From assembly GCA_913041085.1 (NCBI GenBank), contig CAJWHN010000004.1, positions 1 through 48,988 on the forward strand: DNA of 48,988 nucleotides, written 5' to 3'. Shown in pieces: positions 40,626 through 48,656 of the stretch. The stretch is from an uncultured Flavobacteriales bacterium (lineage in GTDB: Bacteria > Bacteroidota > Bacteroidia > Flavobacteriales > UBA7312). Position numbers and translations under genes: made by a program. The notes under the pieces were generated by a model. The model was given only the letters and a program-made list of their open reading frames with translations, made no database searches and was not told the origin of the DNA. How positions within the stretch are numbered: position 1 is the stretch's first letter; each line of letters opens with the position of its first letter.

Positions 40626-42733
40626 TAGCTTAATAATTGATAGGCAATGAAACTTGCTAAATAAGCTAATGCACTCATGTATACAAATTGAATGACAGGC
40701 CATTTCCAGCCATTGGTTTCTCTGAAAACAATAGCCAATGTGCTCATGCATTGCATAGCAAAGGCATAAAATAACATTAATGATAGTGCAACTGCAGGTG
40801 TAAAAAATGCTTCTCCCGTGTCTGGGTTTTTATGCGACATTAACTTTTCACGAATGGACTTGGTGTTGTCGGCATCTCCTACACTGTATATGGTGGACAT
40901 GGTACCGACAAAAACTTCACGAGCAGCAAATGAGGTAATCAAAGAAATTCCAATTCTCCAATCGAATCCTAATGGGGCAATGACGGGCTCTATACTTTTA
41001 CCAATTATTCCAGCGTATGAAGATTCTAGTTTTTCACTAGCAATTATCACTTCTGCATTTTCTGTATTTTGGTGCTTACGTTCTATTTCATCAAATTTAG
41101 AAGCAGGGCCGTAGGAGGATAGTGCCCATAAAACGATGGATATAGCGATGATAATTTTTCCAGCATCAATAAGAAAGACTTTCACTTTTTCTATGATGGT
41201 GTAAAAAACAGTCCTCCAATCTGGAGTTTTATATGTAGGCATTTCCATTACAAAATAGCTACGTTCTTTAGACTTGATGATGTATTTCATCAACCAAGCT
41301 ATCAATATTGCTGAGATAAAACCTATTAGATAGAATCCCATCATTGTTAAACCTTGTAGATTGAAGATAAACCACTTTTGTTCTGCAGGAATCATCATTG
41401 AAATCAGTAGCGTATACACAGGAAGTCGTGCTGCACAACTCATTAAAGGAACAACCATAATTGTAATGATTCGCTCTTTCCAGTTAGGGATAGTTCTGGC
41501 TGACATTACTGCTGGAATAGCACAAGCAGCACCACTCAATAAAGGTATAATAGAACGTCCGCTCAGGCCAAAGCCTCTTAATAGTTTGTCTGTAATGAAA
41601 CTCACTCTGGACATATAGCCAGTATCTTCTAATATGGCAATAAAGGCAAATAGAAATGCTATTTGAGGGACAAATATGACAATACCACCTAAACCTGCAA
41701 TGATACCATCCACAATCAAACTATTTAACGCTCCTTCGGGTAATGAATTAGTAACAAATTGAGACAGTTGAGAAATGGAATTATCAATAATTTCCATAGG
41801 ATATTCTGACCATGAAAAGACTGCTTGAAAGATTAAAAATAATACACCTAAAAAAATGGCAAATCCATAAATGGGATGTGTCAAAATATTATCTAATTTT
41901 TGAGTGAGGCTGTTGTTTTTACTGTTTTCTGGATATTCAATACATTCCTCGAGTAGTTGGTCTATAGCTTTATATCTTCTTACTGTTTCGGTAGCTTGTA
42001 AGCGTTTGGCTATAAATTTATGTTTACTTATTATGTTGTCTAATTTACCTTTGTCTTGTTTGGAAAAATCGGTAATAGTTTTGTAGTTACAAGCAATTTG
42101 AAAGGCATTGTAGTCACTTGCTTTGTTGAGTAGCTTTTGTATGTCTTCTATTAAATTAGGACAAAGATTCTTGATGTCTACAAAACTATTTTTATTTTCT
42201 CTCTCTTTAACATTAAGAATAGCTTGCTTTAAATTTCCAATGCCTATTTTTTTTCTGGCATTTATTGGTACTACAGCTACGCCAAGTTTTTCTTCCAATA
42301 ATTTCAGATAAATTTTAACACCATCATTCTCTATAAGATCCATCATATTCAAAGCCAAAATACAAGGGGTGTTCAAATCGATAACTTGCGTAGCTAAACA
42401 CAGTGAGCGTTTTAAATTGGAGGCGTCAACAATAATTATATTTACATCAGGATGATGTTCATTCTTGGGGTCGCACAAAACTTGAAAGCTAATACTTTCG
42501 TCCATAGATTTGGGATACAAGCTATAAGTGCCTGGTAAATCGATAAACTCTGTGTCAATTTTATTTTTACTAGCAAGTTGAGAAATTTGACAGGCACCAA
42601 CTTTTTTGTCGACAGTAATTCCAGGAAAATTACCAACCTTTTGATTTAGACCCGTGAGAGCATTAAATAATGTGGTTTTTCCGCTATTTGGATTACCGAT
42701 TAAGGCTACGGTGATTTTATTTGATTTTGCCAA
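40625..42733 (-). CDS. feoB: Ferrous iron transporter FeoB
   Basis: This 702-residue inner-membrane Fe2+ transporter has an N-terminal G-protein domain: G1 GNPNSGKTT, G2-region VGNFPGITVDKK, G3 DLPGTYSL and G4 NMMD. Then come the helical spacer and two gate domains. One gate segment is GLSGRSIIPLLSGAACAIPAVMSART (conserved Cys), the other is FAAREVFVGTMSTIY. FeoA is encoded separately three bases upstream and is not fused. A DtxR-like palindrome precedes feoA. The SprT-like gene starts in its stop codon. Confidence 0.96.
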   Translation of the reverse strand: MAKSNKITVALIGNPNSGKTTLFNALTGLNQKVGNFPGITVDKKVGACQISQLASKNKIDTEFIDLPGTYSLYPKSMDESISFQVLCDPKNEHHPDVNIIIVDASNLKRSLCLATQVIDLNTPCILALNMMDLIENDGVKIYLKLLEEKLGVAVVPINARKKIGIGNLKQAILNVKERENKNSFVDIKNLCPNLIEDIQKLLNKASDYNAFQIACNYKTITDFSKQDKGKLDNIISKHKFIAKRLQATETVRRYKAIDQLLEECIEYPENSKNNSLTQKLDNILTHPIYGFAIFLGVLFLIFQAVFSWSEYPMEIIDNSISQLSQFVTNSLPEGALNSLIVDGIIAGLGGIVIFVPQIAFLFAFIAILEDTGYMSRVSFITDKLLRGFGLSGRSIIPLLSGAACAIPAVMSARTIPNWKERIITIMVVPLMSCAARLPVYTLLISMMIPAEQKWFIFNLQGLTMMGFYLIGFISAILIAWLMKYIIKSKERSYFVMEMPTYKTPDWRTVFYTIIEKVKVFLIDAGKIIIAISIVLWALSSYGPASKFDEIERKHQNTENAEVIIASEKLESSYAGIIGKSIEPVIAPLGFDWRIGISLITSFAAREVFVGTMSTIYSVGDADNTKSIREKLMSHKNPDTGEAFFTPAVALSLMLFYAFAMQCMSTLAIVFRETNGWKWPVIQFVYMSALAYLASFIAYQLLS

Positions 42734-42736
42734 CGA

Positions 42737-42964
42737 TTATTTTATTTCATTAACAAAAATGGTTTCTGCTTCCGCTTTTCTCATGCTTAATAAATAGCCA
42801 GAAATAGAAATTGCTATTGGGTCTCCCAAAGGGGCTTTGCGTTCAATATGAATTTTTTCTCCAGGCAAACATCCCATTTCCATCAGCTTTAAAGCGAGTT
42901 CTTTATCAGAAAAAGAATCAATGATAGCTTTAGTGCCTAATTTTAAGTCACTTAAATTTTTCAT
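42737..42964 (-). CDS. feoA: FeoA-domain protein
   Basis: This 75-residue cytoplasmic SH3-like protein assists FeoB. It begins NLSDLKLGTKAIIDSF, with LKLMEMGCLPGEKIHIERKAPLGDPIAISISGYLLSMRKAEAETI covering the whole FeoA fold. Its stop lies three bases from the feoB ATG, so the two are translated together. Upstream are a TAATTTAG near-consensus -7 box and a DtxR-like palindrome. The 50-residue Cys-rich lipoprotein gene is encoded in the same direction just beyond. Confidence 0.95.
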   Translation of the reverse strand: MKNLSDLKLGTKAIIDSFSDKELALKLMEMGCLPGEKIHIERKAPLGDPIAISISGYLLSMRKAEAETIFVNEIK

Positions 42965-42968
42965 GGCA

Positions 42969-42976
42969 CTAAATTA
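42969..42976 (-). promoter_or_regulatory. Candidate -7 element for feoAB
   Basis: The minus strand reads TAATTTAG, one base off TAnnTTTG, ending five bases before the feoA ATG and immediately downstream of the palindrome at 42981-42997. Confidence 0.4.
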
Positions 42977-42980
42977 CTTA

Positions 42981-42997
42981 TTTAGAATTAATCTAAA
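42981..42997. promoter_or_regulatory. DtxR/IdeR-like metalloregulator operator upstream of feoAB
   Basis: TTTAGAATTAATCTAAA has perfect six-base inverted arms (TTTAGA/TCTAAA) around five bases. It resembles the TTAGG...CCTAA core of DtxR-family (IdeR, MntR) sites. Its position between the feoA -7 element and where the -33 element should lie is that of a repressor operator. Iron-dependent repression is inferred. Confidence 0.6.
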
Positions 42998-43003
42998 AAG
43001 TAT

Positions 43004-43156
43004 TTACCCATGTTTTTCGACTGTTAATTCTACTTTTGAAAAAGATGGACAATCACAATCTTCCTTCAAAATACTACAAGACGTCAGACAAAAAACAATT
43101 AAAGCAAAAAAGATATGCCATAATATATTTTTAGAAAAAATGGTTTTCATAAACAT
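43004..43156 (-). CDS. 50-residue Cys-rich putative lipoprotein
   Basis: The minus-strand frame runs from ATG 43156 (or ATG 43150) to TAA 43004. It has a basic start and a hydrophobic core (IFFALIVFCL), then the lipobox LTSC followed by SILKEDCDCPSFSK and a short polar tail. The mature lipoprotein would be about 24 residues with a CxxxxxxCxC pattern counting the lipid Cys. A TATTTTTG box ends six bases before ATG 43156. It lies 39 bases upstream of feoA in the same direction, so a link to iron uptake is possible but unproven. I recognise only a general resemblance to small Cys-Pro lipoproteins of Bacteroidota. Confidence 0.65.
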   Translation of the reverse strand: MFMKTIFSKNILWHIFFALIVFCLTSCSILKEDCDCPSFSKVELTVEKHG

Positions 43157-43161
43157 ATTAT

Positions 43162-43169
43162 CAAAAATA
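43162..43169 (-). promoter_or_regulatory. -7 promoter element for the small Cys-rich lipoprotein
   Basis: The minus strand reads TATTTTTG, with its G six bases from the A of ATG 43156 and twelve from ATG 43150. The spacing favours the upstream ATG and a leaderless transcript. Confidence 0.5.
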
Positions 43170-43204
43170 CTAATATGCTTTTAAGATAGCCACATAAATA
43201 TTGT

Positions 43205-43212
43205 TATTTTTG
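43205..43212 (+). promoter_or_regulatory. -7 promoter element for mlaE-mlaF, predicted leaderless
   Basis: TATTTTTG ends eight bases before the A of the mlaE ATG (43220), the same spacing class as nadE and mrp. Confidence 0.5.
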
Positions 43213-43219
43213 GTGGACT

Positions 43220-43963
43220 ATGATTAATGGCTTAAAACTTTTTGGCTTGTACCTCAGTATGTTGGGAAATGTGTTTAGCCGTCCAGAGAATAGAAAGGTT
43301 TATCTAAAGCGGATTGTTGATGAAATGATAAAGCTTGGGGTAAATTCTTTAACTATTGTTTCCATCATATCTTTATTTATGGGTGCCGTGGTGACTATAC
43401 AAACTGGTTTGCAGTTAAATAATCCTTTTATTCCTAAATACTTGATTGGATATGCCACACGTGAGTCACTAATATTAGAATTTTCACCTACTATGATTGC
43501 CCTAATTCTTGCAGGTAAAGTAGGCTCTAGTATTGCCTCTGAAATTGGAACAATGAGAGTTTCTGAACAAATAGATGCTTTAGAAATTATGGGTATTAAT
43601 TCTGCGGCCTTTATTATACAGCCAAAGATAATAGCATCGGTATTGTTTTTTCCTTTTCTTGTTATTATCAGTATGGGAATTGGCATGTTAGGTGGTTTTT
43701 TAGCAGCTACCTTAGGTGGCATAATTAGCAAGCCAGAATTTCTACAAGGACTTATTTATTGGTTTGAGCCCTTCTATATTTTTTATGCTATCGTAAAAAC
43801 CGTATTTTTTGCCTTTGCCATTTCTTCCATATCTTCTTTTTTCGGTTATTACACGAGAGGTGGTGCTTTAGCAGTTGGAAAGTCTAGTACTAAATCAGTA
43901 GTTTATAGCTGTATAGTTATTCTTATTATGAACTTCATTCTTACGCAATTAATGTTGGTATGA
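43220..43963 (+). CDS. mlaE: MlaE-type ABC transporter permease
   Basis: This 247-residue inner-membrane permease of the MlaE/YrbE family (PF02405) has about five hydrophobic segments. Conserved features are VTIQTGLQL and the signature LAGKVGSSIASEIGTMRVSEQIDALEIMGINS. Such permeases move phospholipids between inner and outer membranes with an ATPase and an MCE protein. The ATPase follows with a 4-base overlap; no MCE-domain gene is in this window. No Shine-Dalgarno sequence is present. Confidence 0.93.
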   Translation: MINGLKLFGLYLSMLGNVFSRPENRKVYLKRIVDEMIKLGVNSLTIVSIISLFMGAVVTIQTGLQLNNPFIPKYLIGYATRESLILEFSPTMIALILAGKVGSSIASEIGTMRVSEQIDALEIMGINSAAFIIQPKIIASVLFFPFLVIISMGIGMLGGFLAATLGGIISKPEFLQGLIYWFEPFYIFYAIVKTVFFAFAISSISSFFGYYTRGGALAVGKSSTKSVVYSCIVILIMNFILTQLMLV

Positions 43964-44706
43964 TAGAAGTTAAAAATATTCATAAAACCTTTGGAGATAA
44001 TCATGTTTTAAAAGACGTGTCTTTTAGCTTTCAGTCTGGCAAAACTAACCTTGTAATAGGCGCCAGTGGTTCTGGTAAAACAACCCTCATCAAATGTATG
44101 GTGGGTTTGCATAGCCCTGATTCTGGAAGTGTTTTGTTTAATGAATCCTCATTTGATGAGCTAGTTGAGAAAGAAAGACGAAAACTTAGAAAAGAAATTG
44201 GAATGTTGTTTCAGGGCGGTGCTTTATTTGATTATTTAACTGTGGAAGAAAATATTGCTTTTCCTCTCAATATGTTCACTACAATGAGTGATGAGGAAAA
44301 AAAAGATAGAGTAAATTTTTGTTTGAAAAGAGTCAATTTAAATAATGTCAATGCCTTGTATCCTGCCGAATTAAGTGGTGGTATGATGAAAAGAGTAGCC
44401 ATTGCCAGAGCAATATCGATGAAGCCAAAATATCTATTTTGTGATGAGCCAAACTCAGGTTTAGATCCACAAACAGCCATTATTATTGATAACCTTATTC
44501 AAGAAATTACTCAAGAGTATAACATAACAACTGTAGTTAACACTCATGATATGAACTCAGTTATGGAGATAGGGGATAACATTGCTTTTATACATCAAGG
44601 GCAATTGGCATGGGAAGGAGATAAGGATTCAATAGTAAGTTCCACAACTAAGGAGTTAAATGATTTTGTATTTGCTTCCAAACTATTCAAAAAGTTGAAA
44701 AAATAG
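43960..44706 (+). CDS. mlaF: MlaF-type ABC transporter ATP-binding protein
   Basis: This 248-residue ABC ATPase partners the MlaE permease. Walker A is GASGSGKTT (about residues 35-43) and the Q-loop is FQGGALFDYLTVEENI, whose GGALFDSL-like pattern is typical of MlaF. The ABC signature is LSGGMMKRVAIARA, Walker B is YLFCDEPNSGLDP, and the switch His is in VVNTHDM. It would power lipid transport across the envelope. The start overlaps the mlaE stop (ATGA) and a strong bidirectional terminator follows. Confidence 0.95.
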   Translation: MIEVKNIHKTFGDNHVLKDVSFSFQSGKTNLVIGASGSGKTTLIKCMVGLHSPDSGSVLFNESSFDELVEKERRKLRKEIGMLFQGGALFDYLTVEENIAFPLNMFTTMSDEEKKDRVNFCLKRVNLNNVNALYPAELSGGMMKRVAIARAISMKPKYLFCDEPNSGLDPQTAIIIDNLIQEITQEYNITTVVNTHDMNSVMEIGDNIAFIHQGQLAWEGDKDSIVSSTTKELNDFVFASKLFKKLKK

Positions 44707-44710
44707 ACAC

Positions 44711-44742
44711 AAAAAAAGGCTAGTTTAAACTAGCCTTCTTTT
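44711..44742. terminator. Bidirectional rho-independent terminator
   Basis: AAGGCTAGTTTAAACTAGCC plus TT (44716-44737) is a perfect palindrome flanked by an A-run on the left and a T-rich run on the right. It serves mlaEF on the plus strand and the T9SS cargo gene on the minus strand. Confidence 0.88.
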
Positions 44743-44758
44743 TGTCAATTATTAATTA

Positions 44759-46636
44759 TCACTTAATTATAATCTTTTGTGTTTGTGCAGTTTTTCCTTT
44801 AAGATTCAAACTTACTGTGTAAATGCCTTTTTCTAATTGGCTAAGGTCAAGCCATTTGTTTAGTGAATTGATTACAGATACTTTTTCTGAATATACAACT
44901 TGACCTACTAAATTTGAAATATTAATATTTATGTCTTCTGATTGAGAAGTTTGAATTTGTATATTAAAGTGCCCGTTGTTTGGATTAGGAAAAACATTAA
45001 ATTTAGATAAAGAATTGTTTTCTTCAATACCTACATTTACTCCAACAACATTAGGATCAAAATTTAATCTTACACATGGAGCTGATGTCGTATATAGCCA
45101 AGTACCAGGATTTACTCCGTCTTGTGTGCCATCAATATCTTGTACTAAACTTTCACTGTTGTTAGGATTGGAACCAGATGTATTAACAAATACTGTGTCA
45201 ATACCATTGTAAGTAGCATAAATAGCAGGTAAAACCACTTGTCCAGCATCTAGTATAATTGGAGGGTCAAATGAAACATCAAACCAATCTCCAGTATATT
45301 GACCTAAATTTAGGGTTTCTGTCTCTACTAAAAAGCTAATTTCTCCAGATTGAGGATCTACGGTATTTATTCTTATTGTTCCTTGAGCATTTGGAGAGGT
45401 TCTCTGATCCAAACGAAATTTTATGCTATACAAGTTACTTGTTGCATAAATATCAAATACATTTCCATATTGCCTTGAGCCATCAGAGTTGATACCATAT
45501 CTTCCAAAATTGGTAGCGTTATCTCCATTGTCTCGAGCATATATATAATCAGATACAGCAAATGTTCGTCTAAGCGTATCTGTTAAAACATAACCGTAAT
45601 CGTCTTTACCAACAATGTCAGCAGTATATGTTCCTGTTTCTGTTGGCGTAAAACCATCATTGACGTAAATACTATCCTTATCACTAGAAACTAGAGATAA
45701 ACCATTACTTTGTGATACAAATCCATCAGAAGACACTTCGGCATGTATTCTCAAACTGTCCAAAGTGTTATATCCTACATTTTCAACATAACCACCATAA
45801 AAGTATTCTGTTTCTGAAATTTGTTCCAATGGCATTACACGATAAGATGTACCGCCAAAATAATCGCTAGGTACATTATTAAAACTATTTAAAAGATTTG
45901 AAGAATAAGGTTGAGTCTTGATAATTTTCACATCATCAACCATCCAAAAATAGTGAGAAGCTGTATTTTCTCCAACAGCCCAGTCAAAACGAATTTGAAC
46001 ACTATCCTTTAATGCCGCTATTTCTGTGATAATAACTTCATAAGTTATGGTTCCTGATAGTACGTTAACAGTGCCTAGTTCATTGACTTGATAACTAGCT
46101 GCTGATTCCCATCCAGAACCATCATTGATGGATACCACTAATTCGTGTGAACTAAAACAACACCATCTGTAAGCATGTTCAAAGCTTAGAGTAACGTTTG
46201 AATCGTTTGATAAATCAATGTAAGGAGAGGTTAGTTGACCTTGTCTTTCAGAGTAGGCTGAGGTAGGCAATCCTGCATTTGATCCATCTGCATCAAAAAT
46301 CATCCAACCGTTAGCTGCAGATTCTGACTCCAATAAATAAGGTGTATTTCCTGCATAGTCCCCATTAGAACCATCAAAATCAAGCTCCCAGACATCACCG
46401 TCATCGCCGCTTACTGACCATGCTGGATTAAGTGAGGAATTGTTTCCGTCTAGACCTTCTCTAAAATCTTCGTACCAAATGACATCAGCACTGTCTTCGT
46501 CAGCAACAGCTTGTAACGATCGTAACTGATATATAGTTGGAGCTTTTTCAGGAAAGCTCATTAATGACTTAATACTTTCTTGTGCATAAGAAAAGAAACT
46601 AAAAGCCATTCCAAAAATTAATAAAGCGTGTTTCAT
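44759..46636 (-). CDS. Secreted protein with T9SS type A sorting domain (paralog 1)
   Basis: This 625-residue exported protein has a signal peptide at about residues 1-18 (MKHALLIFGMAFSFFSYAQ). A MAM/jelly-roll-like N-terminal half follows (WYEDFREGLDG, GQLTSPYIDLSNDSNVTLSFEHAYRW, WMVDDVKI), then a middle beta-rich region with DYIYARDN and a YSIKFRLDQRTSPNAQGTI segment. The C-terminal type IX secretion sorting domain reads FNVFPNPNNGHFNIQI, then NLVGQVVYS and LEKGIYTVSL to IIIK. The sorting domain should be removed on passage through T9SS. The function of the body is unknown; adhesion or glycan binding is possible. The neighbour 46704-48566 has the same layout, which suggests a tandem duplication. 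Confidence 0.88.
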   Translation of the reverse strand: MKHALLIFGMAFSFFSYAQESIKSLMSFPEKAPTIYQLRSLQAVADEDSADVIWYEDFREGLDGNNSSLNPAWSVSGDDGDVWELDFDGSNGDYAGNTPYLLESESAANGWMIFDADGSNAGLPTSAYSERQGQLTSPYIDLSNDSNVTLSFEHAYRWCCFSSHELVVSINDGSGWESAASYQVNELGTVNVLSGTITYEVIITEIAALKDSVQIRFDWAVGENTASHYFWMVDDVKIIKTQPYSSNLLNSFNNVPSDYFGGTSYRVMPLEQISETEYFYGGYVENVGYNTLDSLRIHAEVSSDGFVSQSNGLSLVSSDKDSIYVNDGFTPTETGTYTADIVGKDDYGYVLTDTLRRTFAVSDYIYARDNGDNATNFGRYGINSDGSRQYGNVFDIYATSNLYSIKFRLDQRTSPNAQGTIRINTVDPQSGEISFLVETETLNLGQYTGDWFDVSFDPPIILDAGQVVLPAIYATYNGIDTVFVNTSGSNPNNSESLVQDIDGTQDGVNPGTWLYTTSAPCVRLNFDPNVVGVNVGIEENNSLSKFNVFPNPNNGHFNIQIQTSQSEDININISNLVGQVVYSEKVSVINSLNKWLDLSQLEKGIYTVSLNLKGKTAQTQKIIIK

Positions 46637-46652
46637 AATATTGAGTTTTAAT

Positions 46653-46682
46653 AAAAAAAGCAGACGCTAGCCTGCTTTTTTT
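46653..46682. terminator. Hairpin terminator between the two T9SS cargo genes
   Basis: AAAAAAAGCAG (46653-46663) and CTGCTTTTTTT (46672-46682) are perfect inverted arms around an eight-base loop. Read on the minus strand it terminates the upstream cargo gene before the next begins. Confidence 0.82.
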
Positions 46683-46703
46683 CTTGTTAAGATTAATATA
46701 TAA

Positions 46704-48566
46704 TTATTGAAAAATTATCTTTTTAGTAGAACTTGTTCCGTTTTCGTTAATTAGAGAAACAGTATAAATTCCTTTGTTAATATCAGACAAGTTGATAGTA
46801 GTAGTCGATGAATTACCAGCAATTTGCGAATAAACAGTTTGTCCAATAATATTTTTAATTTCTATTGTTTGCTTATAAGATGTATTAGTCAATGAAATAT
46901 TCAATATTCCGTTGTTTGGGTTTGGATAAACATTAAATGCAGAATATGAATTATCTTCAATACTAGTTGGTCCAGGAACATCTGGATTCATGTTCATTCT
47001 TACCATTGGAGTAGAGCCTGTAGTTCCATCTGTAGCTGTAGTTCCATTATCATCAACCCAACCGTTGTAAACAATATAACCATAACTACTTTGCACACTA
47101 CCACTTGAACCAATTCTTAGAGTATCATTCAAAGCAGAACCATCTCCACCAACAGTAATTAAATACTGGCTTTCAGCATCTAAAGATACAGGGTTAGCAA
47201 ACTTTACGCTTTGCCAACCGTCACTAGCTGTTACTGACAATAGGTTAGTTTCTTCTAAAAAGAAACTTTGGTCATCTTGGTAAAGATAAATTTTACCTTG
47301 AATTTTAGCATTTGCTGTAGTCCTATTGTGAACATAAACATCGATAGCATATAGCGTATTGCTCTCGTATATATCATAGATAGTTCCTCTTTCCCATGAG
47401 CTTACACCGTCACCAGAAGGAAGAAGAGAATTTACAGCGTCAATTTCGTTATCGTCTCTAGCATATATGTAGTCTGTAATTTCAATAGATTTAGATTTTG
47501 TAGCTGTCGTTACACTATCAGACATAAGATAAAAATCTAATTGGTAAGTACCAGTAGATGTTGGTTGGAATCTTTCGCTGCATTGTAATGTGTCTTGCTC
47601 AAGAGATTCTAAGTTAACAGCAGTACTTTGTGAAGTGAAGCCGGTAGCTGATGCGTGCAGACGAATAGAGTCTTGTGCAAAATTCCCATTATTAAATACA
47701 TAAGATTGGAAAATAATACCAGTAGAGTTAGGTATCATACTTAATGGAATTTGAGAATATGATGAAGCAAAACCGTCATAACCTGCTAACCATTGGTTGA
47801 AAAGTGGCATTGATAAAGAATTGTCCTGTAATTCGTTAATTTCAATATCATCGACAGCAAATCCTGTTGCCCAACTACCTGCATCACTCCATACGAATCG
47901 AATAACGATTGAGTCTTGGTCATTATAATCAGATAAGCTAAAGATTCCTTGTTGCCAAGCTTCTAAATTAGGTAGAGGTCCAGAAATGTCAGTAAAACTT
48001 ACTCCTCCGTCATTACTGACTTCAACATTAGCATCACCACCTCCGTAGTTTTTATCGTGGTAGTAGTCAAATATTAAAAATACATCATATTGACCGGTAA
48101 AATCAAGTATTGGTAAAGTAAGAGTTTCAAAGCCCAAGTCACAGTTATTATTGTTTCCGGGAGTAACTCCTCCGGGTCTACAAGCATCATCATTAGTCAT
48201 AGCAAATTGACCATGCTCACTTACAGGCCAATAACCGCCTGCATTTGCATCGGCTGAAGTACCAGTATAAAAACCTGTAACTAAAACTTGATCTGAATTT
48301 GAAATTGTATAATAATTTTGCTCTAAAGTACTTGTTGACACACTATCTGGTAAATCTGGAATTGAAACATTTTCAAAATCCTCGCAATAAAGAGCATCAG
48401 AAGTTGAACAATCAACAGAAGATCTTAGAGTAATCTCATTTTTGTTTAGGTACTTTGTGTGCTGGTCAAATCTTGACGCATCTATAAAATTTTGATTGTT
48501 CATAATCTGAGCAAAGGAAGTATTTGCGATGATTAATAAACAGATGATAGAATAAAAATTTTTCAT
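46704..48566 (-). CDS. Secreted protein with T9SS type A sorting domain (paralog 2)
   Basis: This 620-residue exported protein has an N-terminal signal peptide (about residues 1-19, ending SFAQ). A MAM/jelly-roll-like region contains YCEDFENVSIPDLPDS, FETLTLPILDFTGQYDVFLIFDYYHDK and FAVDDIEINE. The middle region carries EITDYIYARDDNEID and LYAIDVYVHNRTTANAKIQGK, parallel to paralog 1. The sorting domain is FNVYPNPNNGILNISL, NIIGQTVYSQ and INKGIYTVSLI through to the IIFQ end. It is a T9SS cargo protein exposed on or released from the cell surface. The function is unknown. Confidence 0.88.
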   Translation of the reverse strand: MKNFYSIICLLIIANTSFAQIMNNQNFIDASRFDQHTKYLNKNEITLRSSVDCSTSDALYCEDFENVSIPDLPDSVSTSTLEQNYYTISNSDQVLVTGFYTGTSADANAGGYWPVSEHGQFAMTNDDACRPGGVTPGNNNNCDLGFETLTLPILDFTGQYDVFLIFDYYHDKNYGGGDANVEVSNDGGVSFTDISGPLPNLEAWQQGIFSLSDYNDQDSIVIRFVWSDAGSWATGFAVDDIEINELQDNSLSMPLFNQWLAGYDGFASSYSQIPLSMIPNSTGIIFQSYVFNNGNFAQDSIRLHASATGFTSQSTAVNLESLEQDTLQCSERFQPTSTGTYQLDFYLMSDSVTTATKSKSIEITDYIYARDDNEIDAVNSLLPSGDGVSSWERGTIYDIYESNTLYAIDVYVHNRTTANAKIQGKIYLYQDDQSFFLEETNLLSVTASDGWQSVKFANPVSLDAESQYLITVGGDGSALNDTLRIGSSGSVQSSYGYIVYNGWVDDNGTTATDGTTGSTPMVRMNMNPDVPGPTSIEDNSYSAFNVYPNPNNGILNISLTNTSYKQTIEIKNIIGQTVYSQIAGNSSTTTINLSDINKGIYTVSLINENGTSSTKKIIFQ

Positions 48567-48656
48567 ATTATTTGTTAAATTATCAGTTAATTGTGGACGA
48601 ATTTACGGCCTTTTTTCAAAAAATCCTAGACCATCTAACAAGTATTTTATGTAATC

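Noticed and set aside
42921-43184. A plus-strand open frame of 87 codons across the feoA upstream region.
   Set aside because: It overlaps the feoA 5' end, the palindrome and the minus-strand lipoprotein, which has a clear signal peptide and promoter box.
44711-44742. The 22-base perfect palindrome considered as a regulator binding site.
   Set aside because: Flanking A- and T-runs and its position between two convergent 3' ends fit a bidirectional terminator.
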